DNA of 64,000 nucleotides from Ga0074130 sp035565355 (GTDB lineage Bacteria > Pseudomonadota > Gammaproteobacteria > Burkholderiales > Rhodocyclaceae). This document shows, piece by piece, positions 46,089 through 56,238 of the stretch. Both the position numbers and the translations under genes were made by a program. Location: positions 3,193 to 67,192 of the forward strand of contig DATMSM010000091.1 of NCBI GenBank assembly GCA_035565355.1, written 5' to 3'. How positions within the stretch are numbered: position 1 is the stretch's first letter; the number at the start of each line of letters is the position of its first letter. Below the pieces are notes generated by a model. It had not been told where the DNA came from. It did not search any database and saw only the letters and a program-made list of their open reading frames with translations.

Positions 46089-49000
46089 CTAGAAGGCCTC
46101 TCTCACATGGATGATGCGCTGTCCCTCCGGACTGTAGATGCCGAAGCTGGCGCGCGCTGAGGGGTCCCGATCACTCGGACCGCCCGGGCAATTTGCGTTA
46201 TTACCGTTCGTCGAGCGCAGCCAGGGCAGACTGCCCGGCGAAGCGCCATGGGTGTTCAGGCAAGAGCGATCAGGGCCGCTAGTGCCTAGATTGGCCGCGA
46301 CGTCCACATGCGTCGTCACGTTGCCTGTGGGTGCGGCAAGCCTGATCACGCCCGCACCGCCAGATATTGTCAACGGCTGAGTCACCGAGCTCAGATTGTT
46401 CGACAGGAAAAAGCGGTCGACCCCGAGACTGGTGCAACTGTCCAAACTATTCTGTATCCAGCTGTTCCCCGTCCAGTACTGGGCTTGGACCTGCATCTCC
46501 AAGGGCAGGCGCGCCGCCCCAAAGGCATTAAATAAACGCAGGCGCCCACTGCGGATCGCCAGTGCCGCCTGCAACTGTCCATGGGAATTGACGCCATCAG
46601 CCGCCGTCTCCTTGGCGCACACGGTGACGCTAGAGGGCTGGCCCAGCGCTTGGGTATAGGTGATAGGCAAGGGCGCGGCGATATTGCTCGTGGGTGGCGT
46701 CCTCGCCACACCGTTGAGGAAGTCGGCACTGGCCAGGGTGTTGTTGGCGAAATTCGTCGTGGTCGGCGTACATTCCGTGGCGCTGCCGCTGCCCAGTGTC
46801 ACGGCCTTCGCGTGGGTGCCAGTGTAGTTCTGCGTGGTGGCGATGGTGCTACCGAGTTCGGTGTTGGCCTGGCTTCTGGCGGTGACCGTCAGACGAAATG
46901 GCTGACCGGAATAGGTAAAGCTACCGCACCCTTGAACATTGATCGGCTCGAATGCCGTCTCGAAGAAGGCGGGAATGAAACGCACGGCCGTCATGCCCCA
47001 GGGCGTGAGGCCGGAGCCTAGATAGCCGCCGGCAGACTTGCCCGCCGCCACCAGGTTGACGTTGCCAGCCTCCGTCCAGGCGAGCGTATTGGAACAGACC
47101 GTGCCGTTGCTGGCCGGACTGCAGGTCGCCCGCGTGAACAAGCCCTTGTTATCGTTGGTGAGGGTGCCCGATACACCGCCCGTCGGCCCCGTCAGTTGGG
47201 AATTCCCTGCCGACGCCGCAGCCGCCGTCACCGACTTCAACTCTACGGTTTCTACCGGGGTTTCACGACTGAAGCCCGGCGTGACAGCATTGAGTGCGTT
47301 GCGCGCGGATACCCGAGCCGAAAACATGCTGCCGGCCTTGATCGGACTAGCCGTGATTGTGTCAAAAACAAAACTTGCCGGCGCCACCACAAAAGTAGCA
47401 CTCCCGATCATGTCATCCGTGGTCGCCAGTGTGGTACTGGCCACCAGCGTCATCTGGCCGACATCGGCGTATTTCAGGGTCGGTGTAGCCGTGCCGGTGG
47501 CGTCAAAGTTCAAGCTCACATTAGCACCGCCCGCATCGCAAGCGGCAGTGGGGTTGTTGCTGGTATTCAGTGCCGTTTCAGTGCTGCTATTGTTGATGCG
47601 TACGGCAACCCTGCCCCCATACACGGCCGCCGCCGGATTCACATAGGCACATGCGAGCTTGACGGTTTTACTGGTGTTCTGGAAGGCAGGAACACAGGCC
47701 ACGCCGCTGTCGGCCTTTTTGACCGCCCTGATGGAAATGGGCTGACTCGTTTCCGCTGCGTGCGCAGGCACATTGACCAGAAAACCCGAGTCCACGAAAT
47801 TCATCAGACAGGTTTCGGTAGTGCCGTTGAAACAACGCGTCGCACTGATGACACCCGGATTCACATCGGTGGCCGCCAAGGTCGCCTGTCCAATCGTGGT
47901 GCGGCTGACGAGCGCGGTCGTGGTCGATCCGGTAAAGGTGACCCCGGCGCCGCCCGGCGCCAGATTGAGAGTGACCGGGCCGCTATACAGGCTGGTGCAA
48001 TTGGCGTCGGCACAGGCTTCGACGGTGACGAGCTCGGGCGAACAGGTCAGCCCTTCACCGTCATGCCTGATGCGAATGTGATTGACGGAGGCCGTGCAGG
48101 AACGTGCGCGCGTGAGTTCGGCCTGGAGCGCGCTTTCATTGAGCGCCATGCCATAAACCTTGATCTCGTCAAGATTGCCCTTGAAGTGGAAATCCTCACT
48201 TTGCCCCTCGCTGGATGCGCTCGACTCGCCACCGATGGAGACGGCGCCGCTACCGTTGGCCCAGTTGCTGGTGTAGGCACTACCCACCTGGGTGCGCAGG
48301 CTGCCGTCCTGATTGAAGACATATAGCGTGATCCGCTTGGTAGCAGTATCCACGGCCACGGCAACGAAATACCAAGTGTTGTTCGAGATGGTCGCCGTCG
48401 TGTCCAGACAGAAGGGATCGCCGGAGTTCGTCCCGCAGGCGGAGTTGCTACCGCTACCGGTGATGTTGCCAGTGCGGCGCAGGTTGCGGTTGAAGAAGCG
48501 CACCATGCCGTCACCCGCATCGCCCAGGCTCAGCGCCCAGCCATCCTGATTGTCATCGTTGACCAGGATGCGCTGACCGGCCACGCTCCTGTCCGTGGTG
48601 CGTATCCAGCCGGCAAAGGTAAATTGCGCGGGCAAGGTGGGAAAGTTGAAGAGCTGAATGTAGCCGTATCTGCGCGCCGGGTTCGACGTGCGGTCGAACT
48701 GGCCGTATCGGCAGGTGCTCAGGCTGCCGTTCGCGCTGGTGTAGGCCGCAGAGCCTGTGGCAGTAATGGGTCGCGCGCCGCCATTGACCGCGATTGCGGC
48801 GCTGCCGTGGCGGCTGCCGACGCTATCCCTGACCTCGGCCGTATTGTCATTGCTATCCCAACTTGTCTCGTCCATGCGCCACTCGGCCAGCAGCGCGGCC
48901 CCCGAGCAGCGCGGATACTGCGGCGGGTTCGAGACCGAGTTGGAACTGGATGTGCAGGTGCCGAAAATGAAACTGCTGCTGTCCACATTCAATGCCGCAG

Positions 49001-49688
49001 CCCAGTTGCCGGAAGTCACGCTGCCGTAGACGATCGAGCCGTCGGTAATGTTGACGAAGTTGTTGCCCGTCACATTCACATTGCCGGCGGATGAGCCTAG
49101 CGTACTGTTGCTGATATTGATCGCGCCACCGGTGCCCGTGATATTGCCGTCGGTCACGGTGGCATTGTTGATCACGATATTCGGGTTGCCCGCGCCGCTG
49201 CTGATGCTGCCCTTAACCGAGCCTCCGTTGATCGTGACGGTATTGACCGAACTGCTCACATTACCGGTAACCGCGACATTGGTGAGGCTTACTCCCGAAC
49301 CACCTCCGCTGACGTTACCGTTAATGACCCCGCCGCTTATCGTCAGCGTGTTTGAGGAATTGCTGACATTCCCATTGATCGTACTGTTGTCGAGCGTAAC
49401 GGTAAGCGCGGGACCTGCAGTGGCGGGAATATTTCCGTTAAGGGTAACGTTAGTCAGGCCGATGGATCCGCCATTGGTCCCGATGTTCCCGTTGATGACC
49501 ACCGCACCGGGCGGGGCAATACTGTCGCCTCCGTTGAGGGTAATCGTGCCGGTACAAGTGTAGGGACCACTGCCCGACCAACCGGTAGAGCATGCAGGAC
49601 GACTTCCCACGGCCATGGTGTAGGTAGCCGCCCAGGCCGGGGCTGCCGAAAGCATGCACAAAATTAGAAAAAACGAAATTTTTTTCAT
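46089..49688 (-). CDS. mshQ: MSHA biogenesis protein MshQ (large exported adhesin-like protein)
   Basis: 1199 aa. A signal peptide (MKKISFFLILCMLSAAPAWA) is followed by a region of about 230 residues made of imperfect beta-strand repeats with NGNV/NGNI turns (VVINGNIG, VTLNGNIP, TINGNVS, VINGNVSG), which suggests a right-handed beta-helix. Next is a LamG/concanavalin-like domain (about 275-540, starting LLAEWRMDETSWDSNDNTAE) and a long C-terminal DUF6701/MshQ region with scattered Cys pairs. It leads the minus-strand operon, unlike Vibrio where mshQ is last. Predicted to sit at the pilus tip or surface; function inferred. Confidence 0.85.
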   Translation of the reverse strand: MKKISFFLILCMLSAAPAWAATYTMAVGSRPACSTGWSGSGPYTCTGTITLNGGDSIAPPGAVVINGNIGTNGGSIGLTNVTLNGNIPATAGPALTVTLDNSTINGNVSNSSNTLTISGGVINGNVSGGGSGVSLTNVAVTGNVSSSVNTVTINGGSVKGSISSGAGNPNIVINNATVTDGNITGTGGAINISNSTLGSSAGNVNVTGNNFVNITDGSIVYGSVTSGNWAAALNVDSSSFIFGTCTSSSNSVSNPPQYPRCSGAALLAEWRMDETSWDSNDNTAEVRDSVGSRHGSAAIAVNGGARPITATGSAAYTSANGSLSTCRYGQFDRTSNPARRYGYIQLFNFPTLPAQFTFAGWIRTTDRSVAGQRILVNDDNQDGWALSLGDAGDGMVRFFNRNLRRTGNITGSGSNSACGTNSGDPFCLDTTATISNNTWYFVAVAVDTATKRITLYVFNQDGSLRTQVGSAYTSNWANGSGAVSIGGESSASSEGQSEDFHFKGNLDEIKVYGMALNESALQAELTRARSCTASVNHIRIRHDGEGLTCSPELVTVEACADANCTSLYSGPVTLNLAPGGAGVTFTGSTTTALVSRTTIGQATLAATDVNPGVISATRCFNGTTETCLMNFVDSGFLVNVPAHAAETSQPISIRAVKKADSGVACVPAFQNTSKTVKLACAYVNPAAAVYGGRVAVRINNSSTETALNTSNNPTAACDAGGANVSLNFDATGTATPTLKYADVGQMTLVASTTLATTDDMIGSATFVVAPASFVFDTITASPIKAGSMFSARVSARNALNAVTPGFSRETPVETVELKSVTAAAASAGNSQLTGPTGGVSGTLTNDNKGLFTRATCSPASNGTVCSNTLAWTEAGNVNLVAAGKSAGGYLGSGLTPWGMTAVRFIPAFFETAFEPINVQGCGSFTYSGQPFRLTVTARSQANTELGSTIATTQNYTGTHAKAVTLGSGSATECTPTTTNFANNTLASADFLNGVARTPPTSNIAAPLPITYTQALGQPSSVTVCAKETAADGVNSHGQLQAALAIRSGRLRLFNAFGAARLPLEMQVQAQYWTGNSWIQNSLDSCTSLGVDRFFLSNNLSSVTQPLTISGGAGVIRLAAPTGNVTTHVDVAANLGTSGPDRSCLNTHGASPGSLPWLRSTNGNNANCPGGPSDRDPSARASFGIYSPEGQRIIHVREAF

Positions 49689-49928
49689 ATTTTTTCAAGT
49701 GCTCACTTCAGAGTCCTTGAGATCAGCCGGACAAGGCCATTTTTGGCTGGAGCGCCGGGACAGGCTCGTGCATTATAGTGTTGCTGCCTTTGGAAATAGG
49801 CCGCAACTGAGAGGGAATGGCATCGGCATGCTGCGTAAAAAGTACAACATTTATATGTAAATCAAGTTTTTGTTGATTATTACTGCACATGTTTCTAGAA
49901 TCAAGCCGAAATTTGGAGAAATTGATTT
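49689..49928. promoter_or_regulatory. Divergent promoter region of the two msh operons
   Basis: 240 bp, A+T-rich near the mshE end, between the oppositely transcribed mshQ and mshE. It must hold promoters for both operons. GGAGAAATTGATTT precedes mshE. I cannot fix -35/-10 boxes with confidence, and no long inverted repeat is obvious. Confidence 0.6.
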
Positions 49929-51644
49929 ATGCCACGTCCACCAGAGCGTATCCGTCTCGGGGACCTGCTGATCCAGCAGAACCTGCTCACTGCAGATCAA
50001 CTGCAGCTTGCGCTTACTGAACAGAAGCGCAGCGGGAGGCGGCTTGGCCGGATTTTCGTAGACAGCGGCTACGTTACAGAAGGCGGCATTGCCAAGGCGC
50101 TGGCACACCAGCTCAAGGCCGACTTCATCGACCTCCAAAATTTCGAAACCCGGCCAGAATTGCTTAAATTGCTACCGGAAGGACCGGCACGGCGTTACCG
50201 TGCCATCCCGCTGGATGAAAAGAACGGCGTCCTGCGCATCGGCTTCGCCGACCCGACCGACCTCAGCGTCTATGACGAGGTCGCCCGCATCGTCAAGCGC
50301 GACATCGACCTGGCCGTGGTCACCGAGAGCCAGCTCATGCCGCTGCTCGACCGCGTCTATCACCGCACCGAGGAAATCTCCGGCCTCGCCCGCGAACTCA
50401 CCGCCGAGATGGGCGACCTGCCCAGCGAGTTCGGCCTTGGCCTCAGCCTCACGCCGGGTGCCGAAGATGCGCCGGTGGTCAAGCTGCTGCAGACCGTGTT
50501 CGAGGAAGCCATTCGCCTGCGCGCCTCCGACATCCATATCGAGCCGCAGGAGAAGGCGCTGACCATACGCTTCCGTATCGACGGCGTACTGCATGTCCAG
50601 ACCGAAGCCGACAGCAAGATTGCTGGTGCGCTGGTACTGCGCCTCAAGCTGATGTCGGGCCTGGACATTGCCGAAAAACGCCTGCCGCAGGACGGCCGCT
50701 TCCACATGAAGATCCGCGGTCAGGGCGTGGATGTGCGTATCTCAACCATGCCGACCCAACACGGCGAGTCGGTGGTCATGCGCCTGCTGGTGCAGAGCGG
50801 AGCCCTGCTCGAACTCGACCGCCTGCACATGCCGCCACGCGTACTGACGCGCTTTCGTCATGCCATCCACCAACCCGCCGGCATCGTGTTGGTCACTGGC
50901 CCCACCGGTTCGGGCAAGACCACCACGCTGTATGCCGCGCTTAACGAACTCAACAATCCACAGAACAAGATCATCACGGTCGAAGATCCTGTCGAATACC
51001 GCTTGTCTGGCCTCAACCAGGTGCAGGTGCACGACAAGATTGATCTCAGCTTCACGCGCGTGCTGCGCACCGCCCTGCGCCAGGATCCGGACATCATCCT
51101 GATCGGCGAAATGCGTGACGAAGAAACTGCCGAGATCGCCATGCGCGCCGCCATGACGGGCCACCTAGTGATGTCGACCCTGCACACCAACGACGCCGTG
51201 TCCACGCCGATACGCCTGCTCGACATGGGTGTGCCGCGCTACATGGTGGCGCTATCGCTGAAGATGGTGTTGGCCCAGCGCCTGGTGCGCACCATCTGCA
51301 CGAACTGCGCGCAGCCTTACACGCCGGCCCCGCACGAGGCGCACTGGCTCAAATACGAGCTCGGCGATACCGTCGGGCAGCACCCTTACAGCAGCGGCGC
51401 CGGCTGTACCCATTGCGCCCACACGGGCTATATAGGTCGCCAGGCGGTGTACGAATTCATTGAGATGACGCCACCGCTGGTGGAAGCGGCCAATGAAGGC
51501 GACCCCAATACCTTCATGCAGCTGGGGCGCGAGCAGATGGCCGGCAACACCTTGCGTCGCGATGCCGTGCGCCTCGTCGTCAGTGGCCGCACCACCGTCG
51601 AGGAGGCCATGCGCGTCTCCAGCCAGATCGAGGATGAGGCCTGA
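49929..51644 (+). CDS. mshE: MSHA pilus extension ATPase MshE
   Basis: 571 aa GspE/PilB-type ATPase. N-terminal MshEN domain (PERIRLGDLLIQQNLLTADQ and RRLGRIFVDSGYV), the segment that binds cyclic di-GMP in MshE. Walker A GPTGSGKTT starts at G324, then the Asp box DPVEYRL, Walker B IGEMRDEETAEIA and the His box STLHTNDA. The zinc-binding Cys pairs CTNC and CTHC follow. Powers pilus polymerisation from the cytoplasm. First gene of the rightward operon, 14 bp before mshG. Confidence 0.96.
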   Translation: MPRPPERIRLGDLLIQQNLLTADQLQLALTEQKRSGRRLGRIFVDSGYVTEGGIAKALAHQLKADFIDLQNFETRPELLKLLPEGPARRYRAIPLDEKNGVLRIGFADPTDLSVYDEVARIVKRDIDLAVVTESQLMPLLDRVYHRTEEISGLARELTAEMGDLPSEFGLGLSLTPGAEDAPVVKLLQTVFEEAIRLRASDIHIEPQEKALTIRFRIDGVLHVQTEADSKIAGALVLRLKLMSGLDIAEKRLPQDGRFHMKIRGQGVDVRISTMPTQHGESVVMRLLVQSGALLELDRLHMPPRVLTRFRHAIHQPAGIVLVTGPTGSGKTTTLYAALNELNNPQNKIITVEDPVEYRLSGLNQVQVHDKIDLSFTRVLRTALRQDPDIILIGEMRDEETAEIAMRAAMTGHLVMSTLHTNDAVSTPIRLLDMGVPRYMVALSLKMVLAQRLVRTICTNCAQPYTPAPHEAHWLKYELGDTVGQHPYSSGAGCTHCAHTGYIGRQAVYEFIEMTPPLVEAANEGDPNTFMQLGREQMAGNTLRRDAVRLVVSGRTTVEEAMRVSSQIEDEA

Positions 51645-51658
51645 GGTGGAGGTACAAG

Positions 51659-52876
51659 ATGCCTAACTTCGCCTACCGCGGACGCAACAGCGCCGGCCAG
51701 CCCGTCGAAGGCATGCTGGAAGCCGTCAATGCCAACCTCGCTGCCGACGCCCTGCTCGGCGCCGGTGTGACGCCCTTGTTCATCGAGGAAAAGGCCGCCC
51801 GCAGCAGCCTCGATATCCAGTTGTTCAAGCCGCGCATCGGACATATCGATATCCTGTTATTCACGCGCCAGATTTACACGCTGCTTAAGGCCGGCGTGCC
51901 TATCATGCGGGCGCTGGCCAGTCTGCGCGACTCCAGCACCAACCCGGCCATGCAGAACATGCTGCAATCGCTGCGCGAAAGCCTGGATCAGGGCCGCGAG
52001 TTTTCCGTCTCCCTGGCGCGTCACCCCAAGGTGTTCACCCCCTTCTACCTGTCCATGGTGCGTGTCGGCGAAATGACAGGGCAACTGGAGGCCATCTTCT
52101 TGCGCCTCTTCGACCATCTCGCCTTCGAACGCTTCATGCGCGAGCAGATCAAGTCCGCGCTGCGCTATCCCATGTTCGTGCTTGCCGCCATGGTGATCGC
52201 CATGGTCGTCATCAATATTTTCGTGATCCCCGCCTTCGCCGACGTGTTCAAGGGCTTCGGCGCCGAACTGCCCTTCCTCACCCGCCTGCTGATCGGTGTC
52301 TCGAATTTCTTCGTGCAATGGTGGCCGGCCATGCTGCTGGGCCTGCTCGGCGCCGCTATCGTCTTCCGCCAGTGGCTGGCCACCGCCAGCGGCCGCTATC
52401 GCTGGGATCATTTCAAGCTGAGTCTGCCCATCGCCGGCAAGATCGTGCAGAAAGCCACCATGGCGCGCTTCTCCCGCAGCTTCGCGTTGGCCGCGCGCTC
52501 CGGGGTGCCCATCATCCAGGCTCTGACCAACGTGGCCATGACGGTCGACAATGCCTGGATTGCCGACAAGCTGGAACACATGCGCGACGGCGTCGAACGC
52601 GGCGAGTCGGTGCTGCGCGCCGCCATCGCCACCGAGGCGTTTACACCCGTGGTGCTGCAGATGATCGCGGTCGGCGAAGAGTCGGGCGCACTTGACGAAA
52701 TGATGGAAGAAATCGCCGATCTCTACCAGAACGAAGTCGAATACGAACTCAAAACACTGGCCCAGCAGATCGAACCGATACTGATCGTGATGCTGGGTAT
52801 CATGGTTCTGATCCTGGCACTCGGCATCTTCCTGCCGATGTGGGACCTGGGCCGCGTCGCCCTCGGGAAGCAATAA
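51659..52876 (+). CDS. mshG: MSHA inner-membrane platform protein MshG
   Basis: 405 aa GspF/PilC-type protein with two GspF domains. It shows the conserved LLFTRQIYTLLKAGVPI and FSRSFALAARSGVPIIQAL starts of each domain and three membrane helices (YPMFVLAAMVIAMVVINIFV; WWPAMLLGLLGAAIVF; ILIVMLGIMVLILALGIFLP). GGAGG precedes the ATG. It couples MshE rotation to pilin extraction. Confidence 0.95.
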   Translation: MPNFAYRGRNSAGQPVEGMLEAVNANLAADALLGAGVTPLFIEEKAARSSLDIQLFKPRIGHIDILLFTRQIYTLLKAGVPIMRALASLRDSSTNPAMQNMLQSLRESLDQGREFSVSLARHPKVFTPFYLSMVRVGEMTGQLEAIFLRLFDHLAFERFMREQIKSALRYPMFVLAAMVIAMVVINIFVIPAFADVFKGFGAELPFLTRLLIGVSNFFVQWWPAMLLGLLGAAIVFRQWLATASGRYRWDHFKLSLPIAGKIVQKATMARFSRSFALAARSGVPIIQALTNVAMTVDNAWIADKLEHMRDGVERGESVLRAAIATEAFTPVVLQMIAVGEESGALDEMMEEIADLYQNEVEYELKTLAQQIEPILIVMLGIMVLILALGIFLPMWDLGRVALGKQ

Positions 52877-52893
52877 CAGGAGCCGCTGAAGTA

Positions 52894-53436
52894 ATGAAAA
52901 ACATGCACGCAAGCACCTACCCAATGCAAGCCCGAGCACAGCGGGGCTTTACCCTGATCGAACTGATCGTGGTGATCACCATCATCGGCATCCTCGCCGC
53001 AGTGGCTCTGCCTCGCCTTATCGACGCCCAGCGCGACGCACGCATTGCCAAGGCCCAGGCCACCTACGGCCTGCTGCGCTCAGCCTCGGCGCTCGGGCAT
53101 TCGCGCTGCCAACTGGACCTGGCCAACCCGGGCACCAGCGCAACCGTAATCAACTGCGCCTCAAATCCGCCCATGGTGAACATGGAAGGCACCATGGTGC
53201 GCATCGCCAATCGCTACCCCTCGGCCACTGCCGACGGCATCGATGTCGCCGCAAATATCAATGCCGCCAGCGACGGACTCATCATCAGCAATGGCGGCAG
53301 TGGGCCGGCCAACCAACGCATCTACGACATTGCTGGCGGCACTGCGCCCAACTGTCGCATCACCTACCAGGAAGCAACAAGCAACGCCGGCATCTTCGTC
53401 GCACCCGTCATTTCCGTCACCATCACAGGCTGTTGA
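52894..53436 (+). CDS. MSHA pilin, larger of two (MshB/MshA-type)
   Basis: 180 aa. A long leader of 18 residues ends in QRG before FTLIELIVVITIIGIL, typical of type IVb pilins. Four Cys follow (CQLDL, NCASN, NCRIT, ITGC), which can make the pilin disulphides. AGGAGC precedes ATG 52894. It is followed 19 bp later by a second pilin gene. Which of the two is the major subunit cannot be decided from sequence; the longer one with an extended leader resembles MshB. Confidence 0.85.
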   Translation: MKNMHASTYPMQARAQRGFTLIELIVVITIIGILAAVALPRLIDAQRDARIAKAQATYGLLRSASALGHSRCQLDLANPGTSATVINCASNPPMVNMEGTMVRIANRYPSATADGIDVAANINAASDGLIISNGGSGPANQRIYDIAGGTAPNCRITYQEATSNAGIFVAPVISVTITGC

Positions 53437-53455
53437 TTTTTTAAGGAGTATCACC

Positions 53456-53881
53456 ATGAAGAAGCAATCCGGTTTCACCCTGATCGAACTGATCGTCGTC
53501 ATCGTCATTCTCGGTATCTTGGCCGCAGTCGCCCTGCCCCGTTTCGTCAACTTTGGCGCAGATGCGCGTGCGGCTGCAACCCAGGGCGTCGCTGGCGCGA
53601 TGGCTTCGGCTTCGAGCATCAACTTTGGTAACCGCAGCCTCGGTACTGCCGCAGTTCCTCGCGGCGTTGCCGTCGCAGGAGACGCGGACGACATCTGTGC
53701 CAACGGCTCTGCTCTCTGGGGTGCAGCCGGGATCATGCAAGGCGGCCTCCCTGCCGGCTACACGCTGTCAGTCGCTCCGGGTAGCCCTGCGGCCTGCGCC
53801 GCCAACGCAACTGTTCAGTGCCGCGTGACCGCTACCGGCAACGTCGAGTTCGCTGACGCCACCATTATCTGCATCCCCTAA
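53456..53881 (+). CDS. mshA: MSHA pilin, smaller of two (MshA-like)
   Basis: 141 aa with leader MKKQSG and the mature start FTLIELIVVIVILGILAAVA. The head contains DDICANGS, AACAANA, VQCRVTA and TIICIP Cys residues. An optimal AAGGAG ribosome binding site precedes the ATG, the best in the operon, as expected for an abundant major subunit. The mature N-terminus is nearly the same as in the upstream pilin, whereas the heads differ. Confidence 0.86.
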   Translation: MKKQSGFTLIELIVVIVILGILAAVALPRFVNFGADARAAATQGVAGAMASASSINFGNRSLGTAAVPRGVAVAGDADDICANGSALWGAAGIMQGGLPAGYTLSVAPGSPAACAANATVQCRVTATGNVEFADATIICIP

Positions 53882-53893
53882 ATCGATAGGCCT

Positions 53894-55537
53894 ATGGCTT
53901 TGTACGGCAAATCTGCAAGCAACAGCGCCCGCCCGCGTCTGGCCGTCGTCCTTCACGACGGGCGGCTGGATGTGGTCGCGGTGGAGCACGGTCGCGACCA
54001 GCGGCCACGCATTACGCGCTGCGAGTCCTATCCGGTTGAGGGTGGGCTCGCGGCCGCACTTGCGCGCCTGCGCCAGGGCGGCAAGCTCAGTGGTGACTGC
54101 CTCACGCTGCTAGGGCCACGGGAATACCAGTTCCTCTCCATCGAGGCGCCGCCCCTGCCGGATGCCGCACCGCAAGCCGAACTGCGCGAGGCGGTGCGCT
54201 GGAAGATCAAGGACATGGTGGACTTCCCGGTCAGCGCCGCCGGGGTGGACGCCTTGCCGGTGCCAAGCCAGCCTGGACGCGCGGCGACAGCGCTCGCCGT
54301 GGCCGCCAGCCATGCCGTACTACGGCCTGTTATCGAGCGCTTTCAGGATGCCAAGGCCCATCTCGTCGGCATCGGCGTTGCTGAAATCGCCCAGCGCAAC
54401 ATTGCTGCCCTGTTCGAAACGCCGGACCGGGCGCTTGCCCTGCTCAGCTTCGGCAGCGACGGCGGCCTGCTGACACTGAGCTGTAACGGCAAGCTGTATG
54501 CGACACGCCGTCTCGACATCAGCGCAGCGGATCTTGCCGGAAGCAATGACCACTACGAGCGCGCCGTCCTCGACGTGCAGCGCTCGCTGGACAACTTCGA
54601 TCGCAACTTCAGCCATCTGAGCCTGCAGCGCCTGCTGGTGCTGCCGGTGCCCGGCGCGGACGACTTTGTCAGCCACCTGCGCGACAACCTTTATCAGCCG
54701 GTGGAAAGCCTGGTCATCAGCGACGGCCTCGATATCAGCGCCGCCCCCATGCTCGCCAATGCCGCGACCCTGGCCGATGCGCTACCGGCCATCGGCCTCG
54801 CCCTGACGCGGGATGACGTGCCGGGGCTGAACCTGTTCGACCCGACCCTGCAGCGCCAGCAAGACCCCTGGACTGCGCGCAACCTGGGCCGTGGCCTCGC
54901 GGCGGCGCTGCTTGTCTGCGTGGCATGGGGCGGCTGGTCGTATTGGCGGCAGGCTTCCGCCAGTACGGCGCTGGCCGAACTGCAGCCGCAACTGCAGGCG
55001 GCGCGTGCTGAGGCGCAGCAACTGCGGCAGAAAATTGGGCATGCCCAGCCCAATGTCGACCTGAGCGCCGAGCTGGACAACGGCCGCCTGCGCCTGCAGT
55101 CGCGCACCGAGGTACTGGCCCTGCTGAAGAAGGGCATGGCCCCGGAAAACGGCAGCCCGGTCGAGTGGCTGAGCGGCTTTGCACGTCAGATTCCCAACGG
55201 TCTGTGGCTGACCGGCTTTGCCATCAACGCCGAAACCGGCGCACTGGAAATCCGCGGCCGCACCACCGACCCGCGCCTGATCCCTGAATACCTGCACCGC
55301 CTCAACGCCGAGCCGGCTTTCAAGGGGCGCACCTTCGCCGCGCTCCAGATCAGCGGCGGCTCCCCTGCCACCGAGGCGCCCACCGCGTCCGCAATAACGG
55401 CGGCCCCGGCTGCAGCCGCCACGACAACGGCCGGCACCACGCCGACAACTGGCGCGCAGGCCGCGATACCCGCCGCAAACAGCTATCACGAATTCGTGCT
55501 GAGCTCGACCCAGATCGAAAGCGGAGGCCGCTCATGA
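53894..55537 (+). CDS. mshI: MSHA biogenesis protein MshI (PilM-PilN fusion-like)
   Basis: 547 aa. The N-terminal 330 residues form an actin/PilM-like cytoplasmic domain (LAVVLHDGRLDVVAVEHG; LLGPREYQFLSIEAP; FSHLSLQRLLVLPVPG). A single membrane helix (GLAAALLVCVAWGGWSYW) and a PilN-like coiled-coil periplasmic part follow. The Ala/Thr/Pro-rich linker near the C-terminus is low-complexity. It overlaps mshJ by four bases. It probably joins the cytoplasmic and periplasmic parts of the alignment complex. Confidence 0.88.
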   Translation: MALYGKSASNSARPRLAVVLHDGRLDVVAVEHGRDQRPRITRCESYPVEGGLAAALARLRQGGKLSGDCLTLLGPREYQFLSIEAPPLPDAAPQAELREAVRWKIKDMVDFPVSAAGVDALPVPSQPGRAATALAVAASHAVLRPVIERFQDAKAHLVGIGVAEIAQRNIAALFETPDRALALLSFGSDGGLLTLSCNGKLYATRRLDISAADLAGSNDHYERAVLDVQRSLDNFDRNFSHLSLQRLLVLPVPGADDFVSHLRDNLYQPVESLVISDGLDISAAPMLANAATLADALPAIGLALTRDDVPGLNLFDPTLQRQQDPWTARNLGRGLAAALLVCVAWGGWSYWRQASASTALAELQPQLQAARAEAQQLRQKIGHAQPNVDLSAELDNGRLRLQSRTEVLALLKKGMAPENGSPVEWLSGFARQIPNGLWLTGFAINAETGALEIRGRTTDPRLIPEYLHRLNAEPAFKGRTFAALQISGGSPATEAPTASAITAAPAAAATTTAGTTPTTGAQAAIPAANSYHEFVLSSTQIESGGRS

Positions 55538-56238
55538 GCCAGCAAACCCTGATGGATCGCTACAGCAAACTGAAACTGAACGAACGCCGCCTGATCCTGG
55601 TCGGTGCGGTCGCAGGCACCGTGCTGCTGGGCTATCACTTTTTCATTGAACCGTTACAGCAGCAGGCCTCCGCCTATCGCAAGCAGATCGAGGCCCAGAG
55701 CAAGGAACTGGCGGACCTGCACAACCTCCTGCCCGGCCTGCGCCAACAGGCTGCCGACCCCGATGCGCGCCTGCGCGCGGATATCGGCAGCACGCAACAG
55801 CAGCTTGCGCAGATCGACACCGAACTGCAGCAGTACGCCCACCTGCTGGTTGCGCCGGCACAAATGCCGCGCCTGCTGCAGAACATGCTGGCACGCCATC
55901 GCGGCCTGGAGCTGGTCAGCCTCAAGACCATCGCTGCCACGCCGCTGCTGCAGCCCCGGCCGGAAGCAACGCCGAACGGTACGCCCGCCGCCAACACCGC
56001 CCAGGCGGTGGGTACGCACCCGCCTGCCCCACCGCCTGGCGGCATCTATCGCCACGGTCTGGAAATCACCGTCGCCGGCAGCTACACCGAGCTGCTCGCC
56101 TATGCCAAGGAACTGCAGGGCGTCTCGCCGCGTCCTCTGTGGAGCGGGCTCGCCCTCAAGGTGGTCGAATATCCGCGTAGCGAACTGACCTTCACGCTCT
56201 ACACCCTCAGTCTGGATCTGCCATGGCTCGCTGTCTGA
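55534..56238 (+). CDS. mshJ: MSHA biogenesis protein MshJ (PilO-like)
   Basis: 234 aa bitopic protein. After a short cytoplasmic N-terminus (MDRYSKLKLNERRLILVG) come a membrane helix (AVAGTVLLGYHFFI), a coiled coil to about residue 110, a Pro/Ala linker and a C-terminal ferredoxin-like domain. It overlaps mshI by four bases and mshK by 16 bases. Confidence 0.87.
   Translation: MSQQTLMDRYSKLKLNERRLILVGAVAGTVLLGYHFFIEPLQQQASAYRKQIEAQSKELADLHNLLPGLRQQAADPDARLRADIGSTQQQLAQIDTELQQYAHLLVAPAQMPRLLQNMLARHRGLELVSLKTIAATPLLQPRPEATPNGTPAANTAQAVGTHPPAPPPGGIYRHGLEITVAGSYTELLAYAKELQGVSPRPLWSGLALKVVEYPRSELTFTLYTLSLDLPWLAV

Noticed and set aside
49050..49560. Repeated short units in the mshQ 5' region considered as CRISPR or tandem repeats
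   Set aside because: Units are imperfect, in frame, and encode beta-helix turns; no constant spacer length or exact repeats.
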